This document shows, piece by piece, positions 32,960 through 43,831 of a stretch of DNA of 64,000 nt (the first letter of the stretch is position 1; every line of letters starts with the position of its first letter). This DNA comes from Medicago truncatula (lineage: Eukaryota > Streptophyta > Magnoliopsida > Fabales > Fabaceae). Below the pieces are notes generated by a model. It was not told where the DNA came from. It did no database searches and saw only the letters and a program-made list of their open reading frames with translations. A program made the position numbers and the translations under genes. The stretch spans positions 43,609,832-43,673,831 of the forward strand of contig NC_053046.1 of the NCBI RefSeq assembly GCF_003473485.1. Reading direction: 5' to 3'.

Positions 32960-34250
32960 AACTTCTCCCTTAAACACAAGTCTGAAACAAAGGCTGCAAG
33001 TAAGTGTCCCTTCATTCTCACCCCCTGTTGTTCTCTAGTATATATATTTTTTTTTTCTTTCTATTATTATTAGATGAACTGTTTTGTAAAAAAATGTTTA
33101 GAATGAAAGAAGTTCGCGTGCATGGATGCTTCAAAAATAGTATTTCGTAGATGTGGCATACGGTACCCTTGTATGAAGGTTTCATAGCTTTTGTGAGCAA
33201 TAAAATATTCATATATTAGTTTACATCTAGGTCTAGCACTAGCACAAGTAGTTGATGCACAATATGTGAAAGTTGTAAACCCTATTATATCCGGTTCGAT
33301 TGGGTTGTTTCTCTGGATTAAATTACGTCGTAATGTTTTTATCACAAATGATGTTTGTCATAATGCTTTATTATATTATATAGTTTTTCTAGTTTTTTCT
33401 GTCTCTAGTGATCCGACTATCATTCTTATCTAGGCATAATCATCATGTCTTCTCTCTACATGCTCAAACCACCTACGCGTAGGGAATCTGGTTCAATTCA
33501 TACTAAAAAAAACTTCATACATTTGTTCCTAAATATACAAGTCATTAGAAAGAAAAAAAATGTTTTCCCAGATATATCCTGGATTAATTCCACTAAGTAA
33601 CTTGATTTGTGAACTTAAAAAAAAAATATTGATTTAGGGATTTTTCGACAATCATTAAAACTGGGGGTTGTTGTTGATTAGTTTGTTGATTTGCTCAAAA
33701 TTACTAATTGTTGTTTAAATATTTGTTGATTTGCTCAAAATTGGTCATCGTTGCTGCATGATTTGTTGTTGCATAAAAGTACAAAGCTTGATTTGCTCAA
33801 CATTCATACACAATGAATACAATAAGTACAATGCTGATTTTTATTAATATGTGTGAAAATTGCAAAAGTAGCTCATTATAAGGGACATATAAAAAAATAA
33901 ATAAGGGACATAGATAGTTGCAGGCCTAAGCAGCACCTAAAAAGCCGGTTGAAAAGTGGATGGAATCTTTTCCAGTCTAGAGACTGGCGGATTACCCTCG
34001 AAAGAAAGGATACAAATCCGGTTAGGAAAGACTTGTAAGAAATATATGTGCTTGGTTGTTTTGTCTACCAACCCTGAAAGAATTGTGACTCTTTTTTCTT
34101 TGTCGGCTGTAAACCAATTTCGATCTTAGCCAATCTCAGGTTGACCGTCTCTTCGGCCCCCTTTCGATGCACTTACTTTGTGATTTTCAAGGGTTTTTGG
34201 ATGGCCACTCCACTAATTTAGTTTTAATACTTCCTTTTGTTATATTTGCA
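32960..34250 (+). other. probable 5'UTR exon and 5'UTR intron of the MCTP gene
   Basis: A donor GTAAGTG at 33000 and an acceptor TATATTTGCAG ending at 34250 bracket a 1.25-kb stretch without coding sequence just before the MCTP ATG. This gives a leader exon of about 40 bp and a short second UTR piece (34251-34266). It is inferred from splice signals only. Confidence 0.5.
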
Positions 34251-34266
34251 GCTACTATTACCAACC

Positions 34267-36558
34267 ATGGCATTGGCAAAAGTGGATTTCAGTTTGAAGG
34301 CCATTTCTCCCATTACAGACAATTTAGGAATCACATCTCAGACTGATCTTGTTGAAATCAATCTCTTCTTATTCGTAAAGATAGTCAGAGCCCGAAATTT
34401 GTTTGCACATAATGGCCATAACAATTTGGATCCTTATGTGGAGGTGACAGCTGGGAGGTTTCTAGGGAGAACCTTTTGCTTACAGGGAAACACAAATCCA
34501 GAGTGGGACCAGGTCTTTGCACTTGAGAATGATCAAATTGAAAAGGAAGGGATAAAAACTGTTGAGATTTTTGTGAAGGATAATGTTGCTAGGTATGATC
34601 CATATTTGGGTATGATTTCATTGGAAATTTTTCATATTCCTAAAAGATTTCCAACTGATAGTGCACTAGCACCAAAATGGTTTGTACTAGAAGATGAATG
34701 TAAGAGACGATATAGGGGAGAGCTTATGATGTGTTGTTGGATAGGAAATCAAGCTGATGAAGCATTTCATGAAGCTTCGCATTTACAATTAGGTCATGTG
34801 CTAATTAGTGCTCGTCATACTCTTAATACTTGCTCAAGGGTATATATTATGCCTAGGGTTTGGTGTCTTAGACTTAATTTGCTTCAAGTTGAGGGACTTA
34901 TACTTGAAATTGATGACCCATCTGAAAGCTCTGACATTTTCATCACTGCTACTTTTGGGAATGGGACTAGGACACTCGCTAGCAAGTCGGTGAAAAGCAA
35001 TAATGGAAATCCAATATGGAATGAAAAAGATATTTTGTTTGCTGTGGCAGAGCCCCTTGATGAAATATTGTTTTTAACTGTGGAGCAAGGAACATTGGCA
35101 AGGTGCAAGAGGTTAGGGACATGTGTATTTCCTGTGAAGAAGGCACAAACACCATTACAAAATCCGGATCGTCTTGTAACCATGGATGTTATACAGAATG
35201 AAAGATTTTTTGTCGGTAAGCTTAGTATGAGGGTCACTTTGGACGGCGGGTATCATATGTTTGATGACGATCCACGGTACAGCACTGATGTGAATCCAAC
35301 AGACAATGGGGTCTGGAGACCAAACATTGGAGTTTTTGAGATGGGGATATTGAATGCTACAGGTCTTCCAGAGATGAAACCTCAAGGTCGCACCGATGCC
35401 TATTGTGTAGCTAAATATGGCTCAAAATGGGTTCGGTCAAGAACTGTTGTTAATAGTCTTTCTCCAAAGTGGAATGAGCAATACTCTTGGAAGGTCTATG
35501 ATCCATCTACATTTTTCATTATTTCTGTGTTTGATAATAGTCAATTACATGAAGAATATATAGCTGCTGGAGCAAACGATACAAGGATAGGGAAGGTGAG
35601 AATCAGTCTATCAGAAATGGAAATCAACACCGTTTACAATTATTCTTATCCTCTTGTTCAACTTCAACCTTCTGGGCTGAAGAAGATGGGGGAAATTCAA
35701 TTGTCTTTCAAGTTTACTAGCCCTTCTAAAGCTAATTTGTATAAAAAGTACACAATGCCAATGCTTTTTCCACAACATTTCGAGGATCCGCTGTCTCAAG
35801 CTCAGTTATACGGATTAAGGCAACAAACTATCGAGCTTGTGCGGTCAAATATGAGCAAAGCTGAACCGCCGTTGAGAAATGAGGTTGTTGATTATATGCT
35901 AGATTCACGTGAAATCGTGTGGAGTATGAGAAGATGTAAAGCTGATTTTGAGAGGATTAACGTCTTTCTAAATTGCTTGGTTGGTATTTACACTTATTTT
36001 GATGACGTACGCAAGTGGAAAGATCTTGTTTCACCAATTATAGCTCACTTGTTGCTCGTCGTCTTGTTCTTTCTGCCTCAATCGTTGTTGCCAGCAATAT
36101 TTCTTGCTCTTATAGTCCATATGCTGCAGGAATTTCAAATAAAGCCAAAAACATTATCCCATGCAGATTTGCATTTGTCTCATGTGCATACAGCAAGTGA
36201 AGATGAATTGCAAGAAGAGTTTGATCCAATGCCATCCAAATTCGAAGACATCATTTTGATGCATAGATATGATCGATTAAGAGTTTCAGCTGGAAGAGTT
36301 GTAACACAGATGGGTGAGTTTGCTGCTACAATGGAGAGACTGCAGTCTCTTTTGAGTTTCCAGGATTCAACAGCTACAATGTTAGTTATGATTTCGTGTC
36401 TGATAATAGGGATTGTGGCTTTGGCTGTTCCTTTCCGATATCTTGTCTTTGTTTGGTTTCTTTATTTTCTAAGGCATCCAATGTTCCGTTCACCTTTTCC
36501 TCCATTTTATGAAAATTGGATTCGAAGGATGCCTTCAAAATTAGATAGCATGATATGA
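34267..36558 (+). CDS. MCTP family protein: multiple C2 domains and transmembrane region (763 aa)
   Basis: A single coding exon starting at MALAKVDFSLKAISP (the frame opens 30 bp earlier at a TTG; this ATG is the first). MCTPs sit in the ER membrane and their C2 domains bind plasma-membrane lipids. Several tether ER to plasma membrane in plasmodesmata or bind FT-like proteins. Visible domains: C2 at about 30-130 (LDPYVEV, NPEWDQVF), C2 at about 197-295 (divergent, few acidic Ca2+ ligands), C2 at about 352-465 (GRTDAYCVAKYGSKWVRSRT, SPKWNEQYSW), then the plant phosphoribosyltransferase-like C-terminal region (about 600-763) with membrane hairpins near 587-620 and 703-735. It ends in PSKLDSMI, like the usual PARTDCML. 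It has three C2 domains rather than four, as in the FTIP1/MCTP3/MCTP4 size class, but is clearly divergent: the first C2 has lost part of the acidic loop. Confidence 0.93.
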   Translation: MALAKVDFSLKAISPITDNLGITSQTDLVEINLFLFVKIVRARNLFAHNGHNNLDPYVEVTAGRFLGRTFCLQGNTNPEWDQVFALENDQIEKEGIKTVEIFVKDNVARYDPYLGMISLEIFHIPKRFPTDSALAPKWFVLEDECKRRYRGELMMCCWIGNQADEAFHEASHLQLGHVLISARHTLNTCSRVYIMPRVWCLRLNLLQVEGLILEIDDPSESSDIFITATFGNGTRTLASKSVKSNNGNPIWNEKDILFAVAEPLDEILFLTVEQGTLARCKRLGTCVFPVKKAQTPLQNPDRLVTMDVIQNERFFVGKLSMRVTLDGGYHMFDDDPRYSTDVNPTDNGVWRPNIGVFEMGILNATGLPEMKPQGRTDAYCVAKYGSKWVRSRTVVNSLSPKWNEQYSWKVYDPSTFFIISVFDNSQLHEEYIAAGANDTRIGKVRISLSEMEINTVYNYSYPLVQLQPSGLKKMGEIQLSFKFTSPSKANLYKKYTMPMLFPQHFEDPLSQAQLYGLRQQTIELVRSNMSKAEPPLRNEVVDYMLDSREIVWSMRRCKADFERINVFLNCLVGIYTYFDDVRKWKDLVSPIIAHLLLVVLFFLPQSLLPAIFLALIVHMLQEFQIKPKTLSHADLHLSHVHTASEDELQEEFDPMPSKFEDIILMHRYDRLRVSAGRVVTQMGEFAATMERLQSLLSFQDSTATMLVMISCLIIGIVALAVPFRYLVFVWFLYFLRHPMFRSPFPPFYENWIRRMPSKLDSMI

Positions 36559-37895
36559 AAATGCAGCTCTATGGTTCTTTTTTATCAGGAAATTAGGAAT
36601 AAGCCAACATTGATGCAGATGCAATTTGCTTAGTTATTTTGTTTTTAATGATGAATATTTTATTTATTGATGTTTTTATTGGTTGTGCAAATACTCTCTG
36701 AAATTAGGTTTTTGGAACCTGTGATGCTTCCAAATGATATCATTACCTGCTACTCTTGTATGCGTTGATTCCAAATCATATAATGTTTCTGTTGCACAAT
36801 GCTGAGAGTTATACATTAGATGAGATATAGTCCGAAAACGTGTTTATCAGTGATGAGGTAGCCCTCTCCATACAAACCGGTTTTGTAATGGTTGAGTTAG
36901 AGCCAATGTACATATATCGTATTAATTATATGGCACAGTTGAAAAAGAAAGAAAAAAATGGCTCAAAGATGAATCGAACATGGAATTTTGGTGAAAGACC
37001 TTGTATTTTGGCAAGGCAAAAAAAAAGGATTTAAGGCACTGTAGTGCTATTAACCAAGTAAACAACTTCTAAAACAATATACTATGTATTTTGATCAAGA
37101 CTTCATTTTGCTGAAAGACCTTATATTTTGATCCCCTTGTTTACGAAAATATCTTGTTTACGAAAATATCATGTTTTGATTCCCTTATTTTAAATATCGG
37201 TTTTCTGGTTCATCATCTCATTTTTTATGTCATTTTCATTTATGATGTTGCAACGTTTATTAGACGACACTTGTAGCTCAAATACTTTAAAATGTATGAC
37301 GTACCGGTATCATATCGTATCATGCACTGATACATGTCCGATACTCCTCGATACGCAATGGGAGAGTATCCGAAAATTAACTAGGTAATATTGTTCTCTT
37401 TTTGTGATATATAATTGACTAACTGTCATTTTCTTTATTATCAATATTGTTTATATTTATATTTCTGTTGTTGTTTACCGTCTATTTTGTGTTCTTTTGT
37501 TTGTCTGAGACGCTCCTATTGTTGATTGTCGTGTGAAAACAATTTCATTATTATACCTTATTGTTGTTCTATGTGTTTGGTCTAGGTTTTACGCATATTT
37601 TTTTGCTTTTGAGTTTTAGTTCATAGTTTGTGTTTTGAGTTTTAATATGTAGTTTAAATTTAATTTTTTATTAAAGTATCTCAGCCGCATCGTATCTTAA
37701 ATTTTAAAATTTTTCCGTATCGACGTATAAATGTCGTATCGTATCAGGTATCTGGGCTTCATTGGACAACACCAAATATATTTGTCAAAAAAAAAAAAAT
37801 TGTCTAAAAGTGGTGCCACATCATAGAAAATATGATAAAAAATGAGAAGCGGGACCAAAATTCCAAAAAATGTTAATCACTGTAACCAAAAAAAG
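36559..37895. other. MCTP 3'UTR and intergenic; GTATCGTATC-rich repeat fragments
   Basis: The MCTP 3'UTR probably covers the first 100-250 bases. At 37295-37375 and 37680-37755 there are stretches rich in CGTATC / GATACG phrases in both orientations, suggesting an old repeat with inverted ends. The limits are unclear. Confidence 0.4.
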
Positions 37896-37899
37896 CAAT

Positions 37900-38025
37900 T
37901 TTTTTTTTTGTTAGGTAGCCTAGTGGCTAGAATTCACCTTATAAGGTGAATAAGTGGAGTGTCCGGGGTTCGAACTCCGGCCCCTGCATATAATAATGCA
38001 TTGTCCTACCAACTGAGCTATATCC
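37900..38025 (-). mobile_element. tRNA-derived SINE, inverted copy
   Basis: Reverse-oriented relative of 32621-32746: a T-run (A-tail) at 37899-37909, the CACCTTATAAGGTGAATAAG block, a B-box complement GGGGTTCGAACTCC and an A-box complement CCAACTGAGCTATA. Both Pol III boxes are present. Confidence 0.75.
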
Positions 38026-38219
38026 AAAAATCAATTTTTAAAACATGATGATCAAGACTTCATTTTTTAAAACAGACGACCATTTAAACAAAAAAGAAAA
38101 TGAAATTTTTATCCTTTATTTCAAATAGAGTTTTTGGTCTGTCGTCTCATTCTCATTTTAATACAAAAAGTTGAGTATAAGTATGCACCGTTCAACAACA
38201 ATTTTACCATAGTTGGTGT

Positions 38220-40500
38220 TTCTTAAACTAGGACTGTTCTGAGGTTGAAGTTGGGTCGTCCACGTCCTTTGCGCATGTGCTTTTAATAGTGGGCCGGTTT
38301 CTCAAGTCTAATGAGTGTTTTGTGGTGTTCAATGTCTACGCTCCGTGGGATGTCTCCCGTCAGCAATCTCTTTGGGAAAACATAACTAGCAGGTTGGTTA
38401 ATTATGCTGATCAGAATGTGTGTCTGTGGGGACTTCAATGTGGTCTGTAATGTGTCTGAGAGGCGTAGTGTGGGAACCATTGTTTGTCAGTCAGGGATAG
38501 CCGGTTTGAATCATTTCATTGACGGTAATTTGTTGGTTGATTTACCTCTTCGGAGTCGGAGTTACACGTGGTACAGAGGTGATGGTAAATCTGTGAGTCG
38601 CATTGATCGATTTTTATTATCTGACAGGTGGTGTTTGACTTGGCCCAATTTTTTTCAGCTGGCTTCGACAAGAGGACTGTCGAACCATTGCCCGCTGGTT
38701 CTTTCTGTCGATGAGGAGAATTGGGGTCCTAAACCGTTACGTATGTTGAAATGTTGGGAAAAAATTTCAAGTTATAAAATTTTTGTTCGGGATCAGTGGT
38801 AATCCTTTCAGGTGGAGGGATGAGGTGGTTTTGTGTTGAAAGAAAAATTCAAATTAATTAGATTGGCTTTGAAAGACTGGCACCAGAAGCATTCACAGAA
38901 CTTATCTGCAAAAATCATGTATGTCAAAGATAAAATTACGGCTTTTGATCTGAGAGGTGAAACAGAGGATCTTTTAGATCACGAGGTTAAGGAGTACCAT
39001 GAGTTGTCTGATGAATTGTTTTCTTTATCTCGAGCGCACACTAGTATCTGCTGGCAACAATCTCGGGGCTGCCTATAGGGGGTGACCTGCGCCGTTTGTC
39101 TTTTTGGGAACCGCTGATCAATCGTATTCAATCTAGACTGTCGGGGTGGAAATCTAATCATTTGTCCTTCGGTGGTCGCCTGGTTCTGTTGAAGTCTGTC
39201 TTGTCATCTTTGTCTGTTTATGCTCTTTCTTTTTTCAAGGCTCCTTCAGGTATTGTCTCCTCTATTGAATCTATTTTAAATTGTTTTTTTTTTTTTTGGG
39301 GGGCGGGGGGGGTGATGACCACAGGAAAATTACTTGGATTTGAGTTTGTGGTATAGGGTGTTGTCGGCGAGGTACGGAGAGGAAGGTGATTTTTTGTTGG
39401 ATGGTGGGAGGTACGCCTCGGCATGGTGGCGCACCATTGCTGCCTTGCGAAAGGAGCTTTGGTTTCGTGACCATACAACTAGGTTGGTGGGGAATGGTAA
39501 ACATATTTATTTTTGGTCGGATGTGTGGGTTGGTGGGGTGTCTCTTAGAGAAAGATTTAGCAGACTCTTTAACTTATCAATGTCAAAATGGATGTCTGTT
39601 TTTGAGATGTTTCAGTTAGGGTGGGGGGAGAATGGTGAGGCGTGGAAGTGGAGGCGGAGGTTGTTTGCGTGGGAGGAGGAGCAGGTGGGGGAATTATGTT
39701 TATTGCTTCAAAATGTGACTTTGCAAGTTGACAATGAAGACATGTGGCTATGGTCGTTGGAAAAATCAAATGTTTACTCTGGTCGTAGTGCTTACAATTA
39801 TCTGACAACTCAACCACCAATTGATATTCCGGTGGCAGCAAAGTCTCTTTGGTATAAGGATATTCCTCTTAAGGTTGTGGTCTTTGCTTGGCACTTGTTT
39901 CGAAACAGGTTACCAACTAAGGATAATCTATTTCGCCGTGGTGCAATAAATTACGATTCTTGTTTGTGTGTTGCTGGGTGTGGTTCTTTGGAAGTTGTCG
40001 ACCATTTATTTTTTCATTGCTCGTTTTTTGGGTCGGTTTGGAACAACATTCTTCAATGGATTGGTCTTTCTATTGGTATTACCGAGTGATGCTTCAAATC
40101 ACTTCAATCAATTCGGTTTTGGTGGTGGAGGTCCAAGGGTGCAGCTTTCTTTTTCGAGCGTCATATGGTTTGCTACTGTGTGGAAAATTTGGAAGAAAAG
40201 AAACAATAGGATCTTCAATGGTAAAGAGTGCTCAATTATGCGTTTAGTGGACAAAATTAAGTTATTCTCTTTCTCGTGGTTGAAGGAAAAATTTGTTCAA
40301 TTTTCCCTCAATTACCATGGATGGTGGCTTAGTCCCTTGGCAGTGTTGGGTTATGGTTAACTGTTAGTTTCTTTCAGCTTTGTTTTTTGCTGTTTTCGTT
40401 TCCCTTTTGTAAATATTGTTTCGGACTGATTGTTTGTTCCTTGGCACATCTTGTGCTAGGAATGACTCTTTGTTTTTGTAATATATATTCCATTTTAAAA
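38220..40500 (+). mobile_element. decayed L1-type LINE with the reverse transcriptase core deleted
   Basis: The 5' part (38310-38802) encodes the rear half of an endonuclease: VFNVYAPWD, then CGDFNVVCN, SYTWYRGDGKSVSRIDRFLL and GLSNHCPL. Next comes a linker frame (38833-39078). At 39062-39255 the reading resumes at GLPIGGD / SFWEPLINRIQSRLSGWKSN, the segment after the catalytic core. The YADD-bearing RT core is therefore missing. 39334-40089 holds the late ORF2 region with a zf-RVT-like domain (SLWYKDIPLKVVVFAWHLFR, NRLPTKDNL, CxxCG-like, DHLFFHC). The C-terminus continues in another frame at 39968-40360 (IWKKRNNRIFNG), so at least one frameshift lies near 40070-40090. The tail near TTGTGCTAGGAATGACTC is shared with another LINE end at 42570-42715. 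Confidence 0.88.
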
Positions 40501-41270
40501 GTCTAAACAATGCAATCCTGTACTTAACCATTTTTAATTTACAAATGTATATTACACATTGATATATAAAGACTCCAAGCTTCATAGTACTTCCTATGTG
40601 ACAAATACTAGAAAAACACAACAAAATTTCCCCTTCCGCGATTAAACAAGTACGTGATTTAAAATGTAAGGATTACCTTGAATATCAGTAAAGCAGCAAT
40701 GCAGTAATATGGATTGAATGCTGAGCTGTTTCAACTTCACCAAAACTCATCTCCCAACTTTTTTTTTTCTTTTCTTTTTAACAAGACAATGCACTTATGA
40801 CTTATATGCTGAGCTGTTTTAACTTCACTTGACCTCATTCATTTCAAGTTTAAAGAGAAACTTTTTTTGACAGAAGTTCGAAGAGAAATATGGATTGAAT
40901 TTTCAATATTTTTTTACAGCTGTTACAAAATGCATTTGTCGGGAGTAAAACCGTTGGACTACAAACACATGCTTAGACCATTTTAATTTGCTATGAGACT
41001 AAATCTCAAGTGAACAGCAGGACATTTGGTTTTTTTAAAACCAAAGCGCTATTTACTAACTAAACAATTTCTAAAGACATTATACCATGTACTATTTTTA
41101 AGTAATTACACCAAAAGTTTGTAGTCATCTCTAAATCAAAGCAATTTGAATTGTCAATCTATCTCATGACACCTAAAATGCCAAAAGTACAACAAAATGG
41201 ACACGGAAATGTTGCATACACATAATAAGCAGTGCCGGTCCCACCACCTGTGAGAACAAGTCATTAAGGG
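40501..41270. repeat. duplicated segment A with a broken tRNA-Gly copy
   Basis: 40541-40980 resembles 43336-43840. Shared order: ATATTACACATT, TATATAAAGA, AACACAACA, a GATTTAAAATG..AAGGATTA block, then AGAAGTTCGAAGAGAAATAT, GGATTGAATTT and a tRNA-like end. It has drifted and carries indels. The resemblance implies that a unit containing a tRNA-Gly gene was duplicated locally. Confidence 0.7.
40931..40972 (-). pseudogene. tRNA-Gly pseudogene fragment
   Basis: Reads GCATTTGTCGGGAGTAAAAC then CGTTGGACTACAAACAC. Compared with the intact gene at 43760-43831 it keeps the acceptor ends, part of the T arm and the D arm, but lacks the whole anticodon arm and variable region (about 30 bp deleted). Confidence 0.75.
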
Positions 41271-42569
41271 TTTGTTTGGTGCGCAAGATAGGGTAGAGAT
41301 GGGATATGACAAAGAGCTGGATAATGATATTAACATGATAGACATGTATCATGTCATGTGTTTGGTGCACACATGATAAGAAATATGATTGCGTCCCTAT
41401 TTACCACTAAAAACGAACAAGTATTAGAAGAAAAAAACAATCTTTTCGTAGAAAATAAAGAAACAATTCCAATCGAGAACTATAGAAGCAAGACGATAGT
41501 GTGAGTGGAGTTCATCAGTTGTTTGGAGTCGAAGATGGGTCGAATAGAAAAAATGTGTGTGTGTTTGATATAGTTTTATGCTATCACGGACCCTGAATAG
41601 ATTTTGTAAAATTAGCGATGGTTGAAAGGAATAAAAAATAGACAATGAAGTATATTTGGAATTCCTTAAGTCACTCGAAGCTATTTTCTATAAATTAAAT
41701 AGATAATAGATTTATAGAAAATAGCTCCGGAAGAACCCTCAGGAGCTCAATCTCATACTTCATCATTTATAACTTCGTTGCAAGTTCATATTATAGAGTA
41801 GTATATAAAGATTCAAAAGCTCGTAGAACTATCTTATGTGGGACTTGTAACTTTTGCAAAATAAGAAAAACACAACATAATTTTCCTTTTCACAACCAAA
41901 CAATTGAACTCAAATTGTTAATAAGTTCTACCAAATGATTACTAAGACCCCTTTCTCCATGGACCGGAGGGTTAACACACACAAAAAAAATATATATAAG
42001 GATTACCTCTAAAAACTAAAAATAGTAGCTACTAACCTACTCACTCGTTGGGTTTATTATGCATTGTTAAAGGGGATTTTTATTGGTTACTATGTAGTCA
42101 ACTCCACTTAATGAGATAAGTTGCTCTCACAGGCACCAACGAGAAGGTGAGGTCATCTTTCTTTTCGGCAGCCGCCTTAAAGCCGAATAAAGGGAGGAGG
42201 TTTGGTTGTTGTTGTATCATGTCATAGATACGAAGTATATTTCGTCGTTTAACCATGACTGATCTCCGTCATGAAAACACATAAGACAGTTTTCATCTCT
42301 CAACCAAATTTTTGTATGTGCATGAACCAGAAATCAAACTCTTGCCACCAATGTATATGGACCCAAATCCCTTAACACTAATCAGTCCATTATTTTTTTT
42401 TATTTGTCTCTGGTGCATTTTTTTTTTTTTTTAAATCTGGATATCCTCTACATAAAGAAGTTAAACTAGGTCACTCAAATTTATATTAAGGAGAATCAAT
42501 TTGAGACCTTGAGGAGGAGCACGCCTTAAGGTCTCAACCCAAGACCTCTTTTTTTTTCGGGGGGCATTG
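41271..42569. other. intergenic, with a third fragment of the duplicated unit
   Basis: At 41781-41910 there is another partial relative of the unit flanking tRNA-Gly (ATATAAAGATTC, GGGACTTGTAACTTTTG, AACACAACATAATTTTCC). No tRNA part was seen. A GTTTGTTTGGTGCGCAAGAT phrase at about 41272 resembles a MITE end, but no partner was found. Otherwise AT-rich. Confidence 0.45.
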
Positions 42570-42715
42570 ACTAAGTCTTCCTTTTCTTTTAGTTCTTTTC
42601 ATTCCGACTTGTAGTTGTTTGTTAAACTCGGGTGTTCTACTTAGGGTACGCCTTGTGCTAGGAAGAATATTTTTTTCGTTGCTAATATATTTTATTTTTG
42701 CTTATTCAAAAAAAA
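42570..42715 (+). mobile_element. LINE 3' end fragment
   Basis: Shares CCTTGTGCTAGGAA, a T-rich stretch, GTTGCTAATATATTTTATTT and a terminal A-run with the 3' end of the LINE at 40380-40500. It is a heavily 5'-truncated insertion with only the 3'UTR left. Confidence 0.6.
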
Positions 42716-42815
42716 CAATCAACCAATATTTTTATTTATTTTAGTGTATAACACAGTTAAACAAAAATGTTTTTTTTTTATAGAAATTTAACCAAACAAA
42801 TATATGTATGTTTAT

Positions 42816-43027
42816 GGCCAAATACATCTTTTGGTTCTTAAATATCATATTAATTCTTTAAATTTTTTAAATTTTAAATAGGTCGTTTAAGTTGTTAATT
42901 AATACGCAGTTACCCTTTAAGAACCTATTTGAAACTTAAAATAATTTAAAGACCTATTTAAAACTTAAAATATTTAAAGGACTAACTTTATATTTTTGTC
43001 AAATTTAAACGACCGAAGGACGTATTT

Positions 43028-43030
<3 letters not shown>
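42816..43030. mobile_element. small inverted-repeat element (MITE-like), 215 bp
   Basis: Left end GGCCAAATACATCTTTTGGT, with the right end read inward GTCAAATACGTCCTTCGGTC. Inside are inverted phrases AGGTCGTTTAA / AAACGACC and AAATAGGTC / GACCTATTT. No clear target duplication, because the right flank is a dinucleotide run. Confidence 0.55.

Positions 43031-43072
<42 letters not shown>
43031..43072. repeat. (AT)21 microsatellite
   Basis: An uninterrupted run of 21 AT dinucleotides directly at the right end of the MITE-like element. Likely length-polymorphic. Confidence 0.97.
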
Positions 43073-43074
<2 letters not shown>

Positions 43075-43759
43075 TTTTCTATTAATCTTTATACAATTAT
43101 ATCAAATTTAATTATGCAATTAAATATAATCAAAGCCTATTTCTATATTCAAAATTAAATTTGTTTCAAACTATCCAAACAATATGAATTGTTAAAGAAA
43201 AAAGAAATAGTGAAAGATAAGAGTTTGTTAACTATAATACATAGCCGATTATAACTTTTTTGCACATATAATCGGCAATGTTTCTCAGGTGAATAAACTC
43301 TCATATTTCACCATTTTTTAATATTTTTTTACTAGCTTATATTACACATTAGTATATAAAGATTTCAAAGTTTACAAAACCAACCTATACGGGACTTCTA
43401 ACTTTTGAAGAAGAAAAAAACAAACAAACAAAAAAGCACAACATAGTTTCCATTTTCTCAATTAAACAAACATATGATTTAAAATGGAAGGATTATAAGT
43501 TGAAACTGTCACAGCTTCACATGACCTCATTTATTTCAAATTCAAAGATAAAAACAATTTTGAGAGAAGTTCAAAGAGAAATATGGATTGGATTTCTGAT
43601 AGATTTTAGATTTTGTTCATATATATAGACACAACATAGGAAAAGACAGAGAGAAACTGAAGTATGCAGAATTGGTTTTTGACAGAAAGAGTAAATATCA
43701 TAAATTTAAATTTATTCAAAAAAAGTAAATATCATAAATAGAACCAACAAAAAAGCAAA

Positions 43760-43831
43760 TGCGTTTGCCGGGAGTCGAACCCGGGTCTATTGCTTGGAAG
43801 GCAATTATCCTAACCGTTGGACTACAAACGC
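43760..43831 (-). tRNA. tRNA-Gly (anticodon UCC)
   Basis: On the minus strand a 72-nt cloverleaf forms. Acceptor GCGTTTG pairs with CAAACGC and the discriminator is A. The D arm contains TAGTCCAACGGTTAGGATA, matching the A-box. The anticodon stem-loop TTGCC-TTCCAA-GCAA gives anticodon UCC (43796-43798 on the plus strand). The T arm is CCGGGTTCGACTCCCGG with a perfect B-box. The gene's end at 43760 is followed by a T-poor flank (on the minus strand TTTGCTTTTTTG), which includes a TTTTTT terminator about 10 nt downstream. All pairs are intact, so it is probably functional. Confidence 0.97.

Noticed and set aside
41270-41400. GTTTGTTTGGTGCGCAAGAT as a MITE terminus
   Set aside because: No opposite terminus or target duplication was found within a plausible distance.
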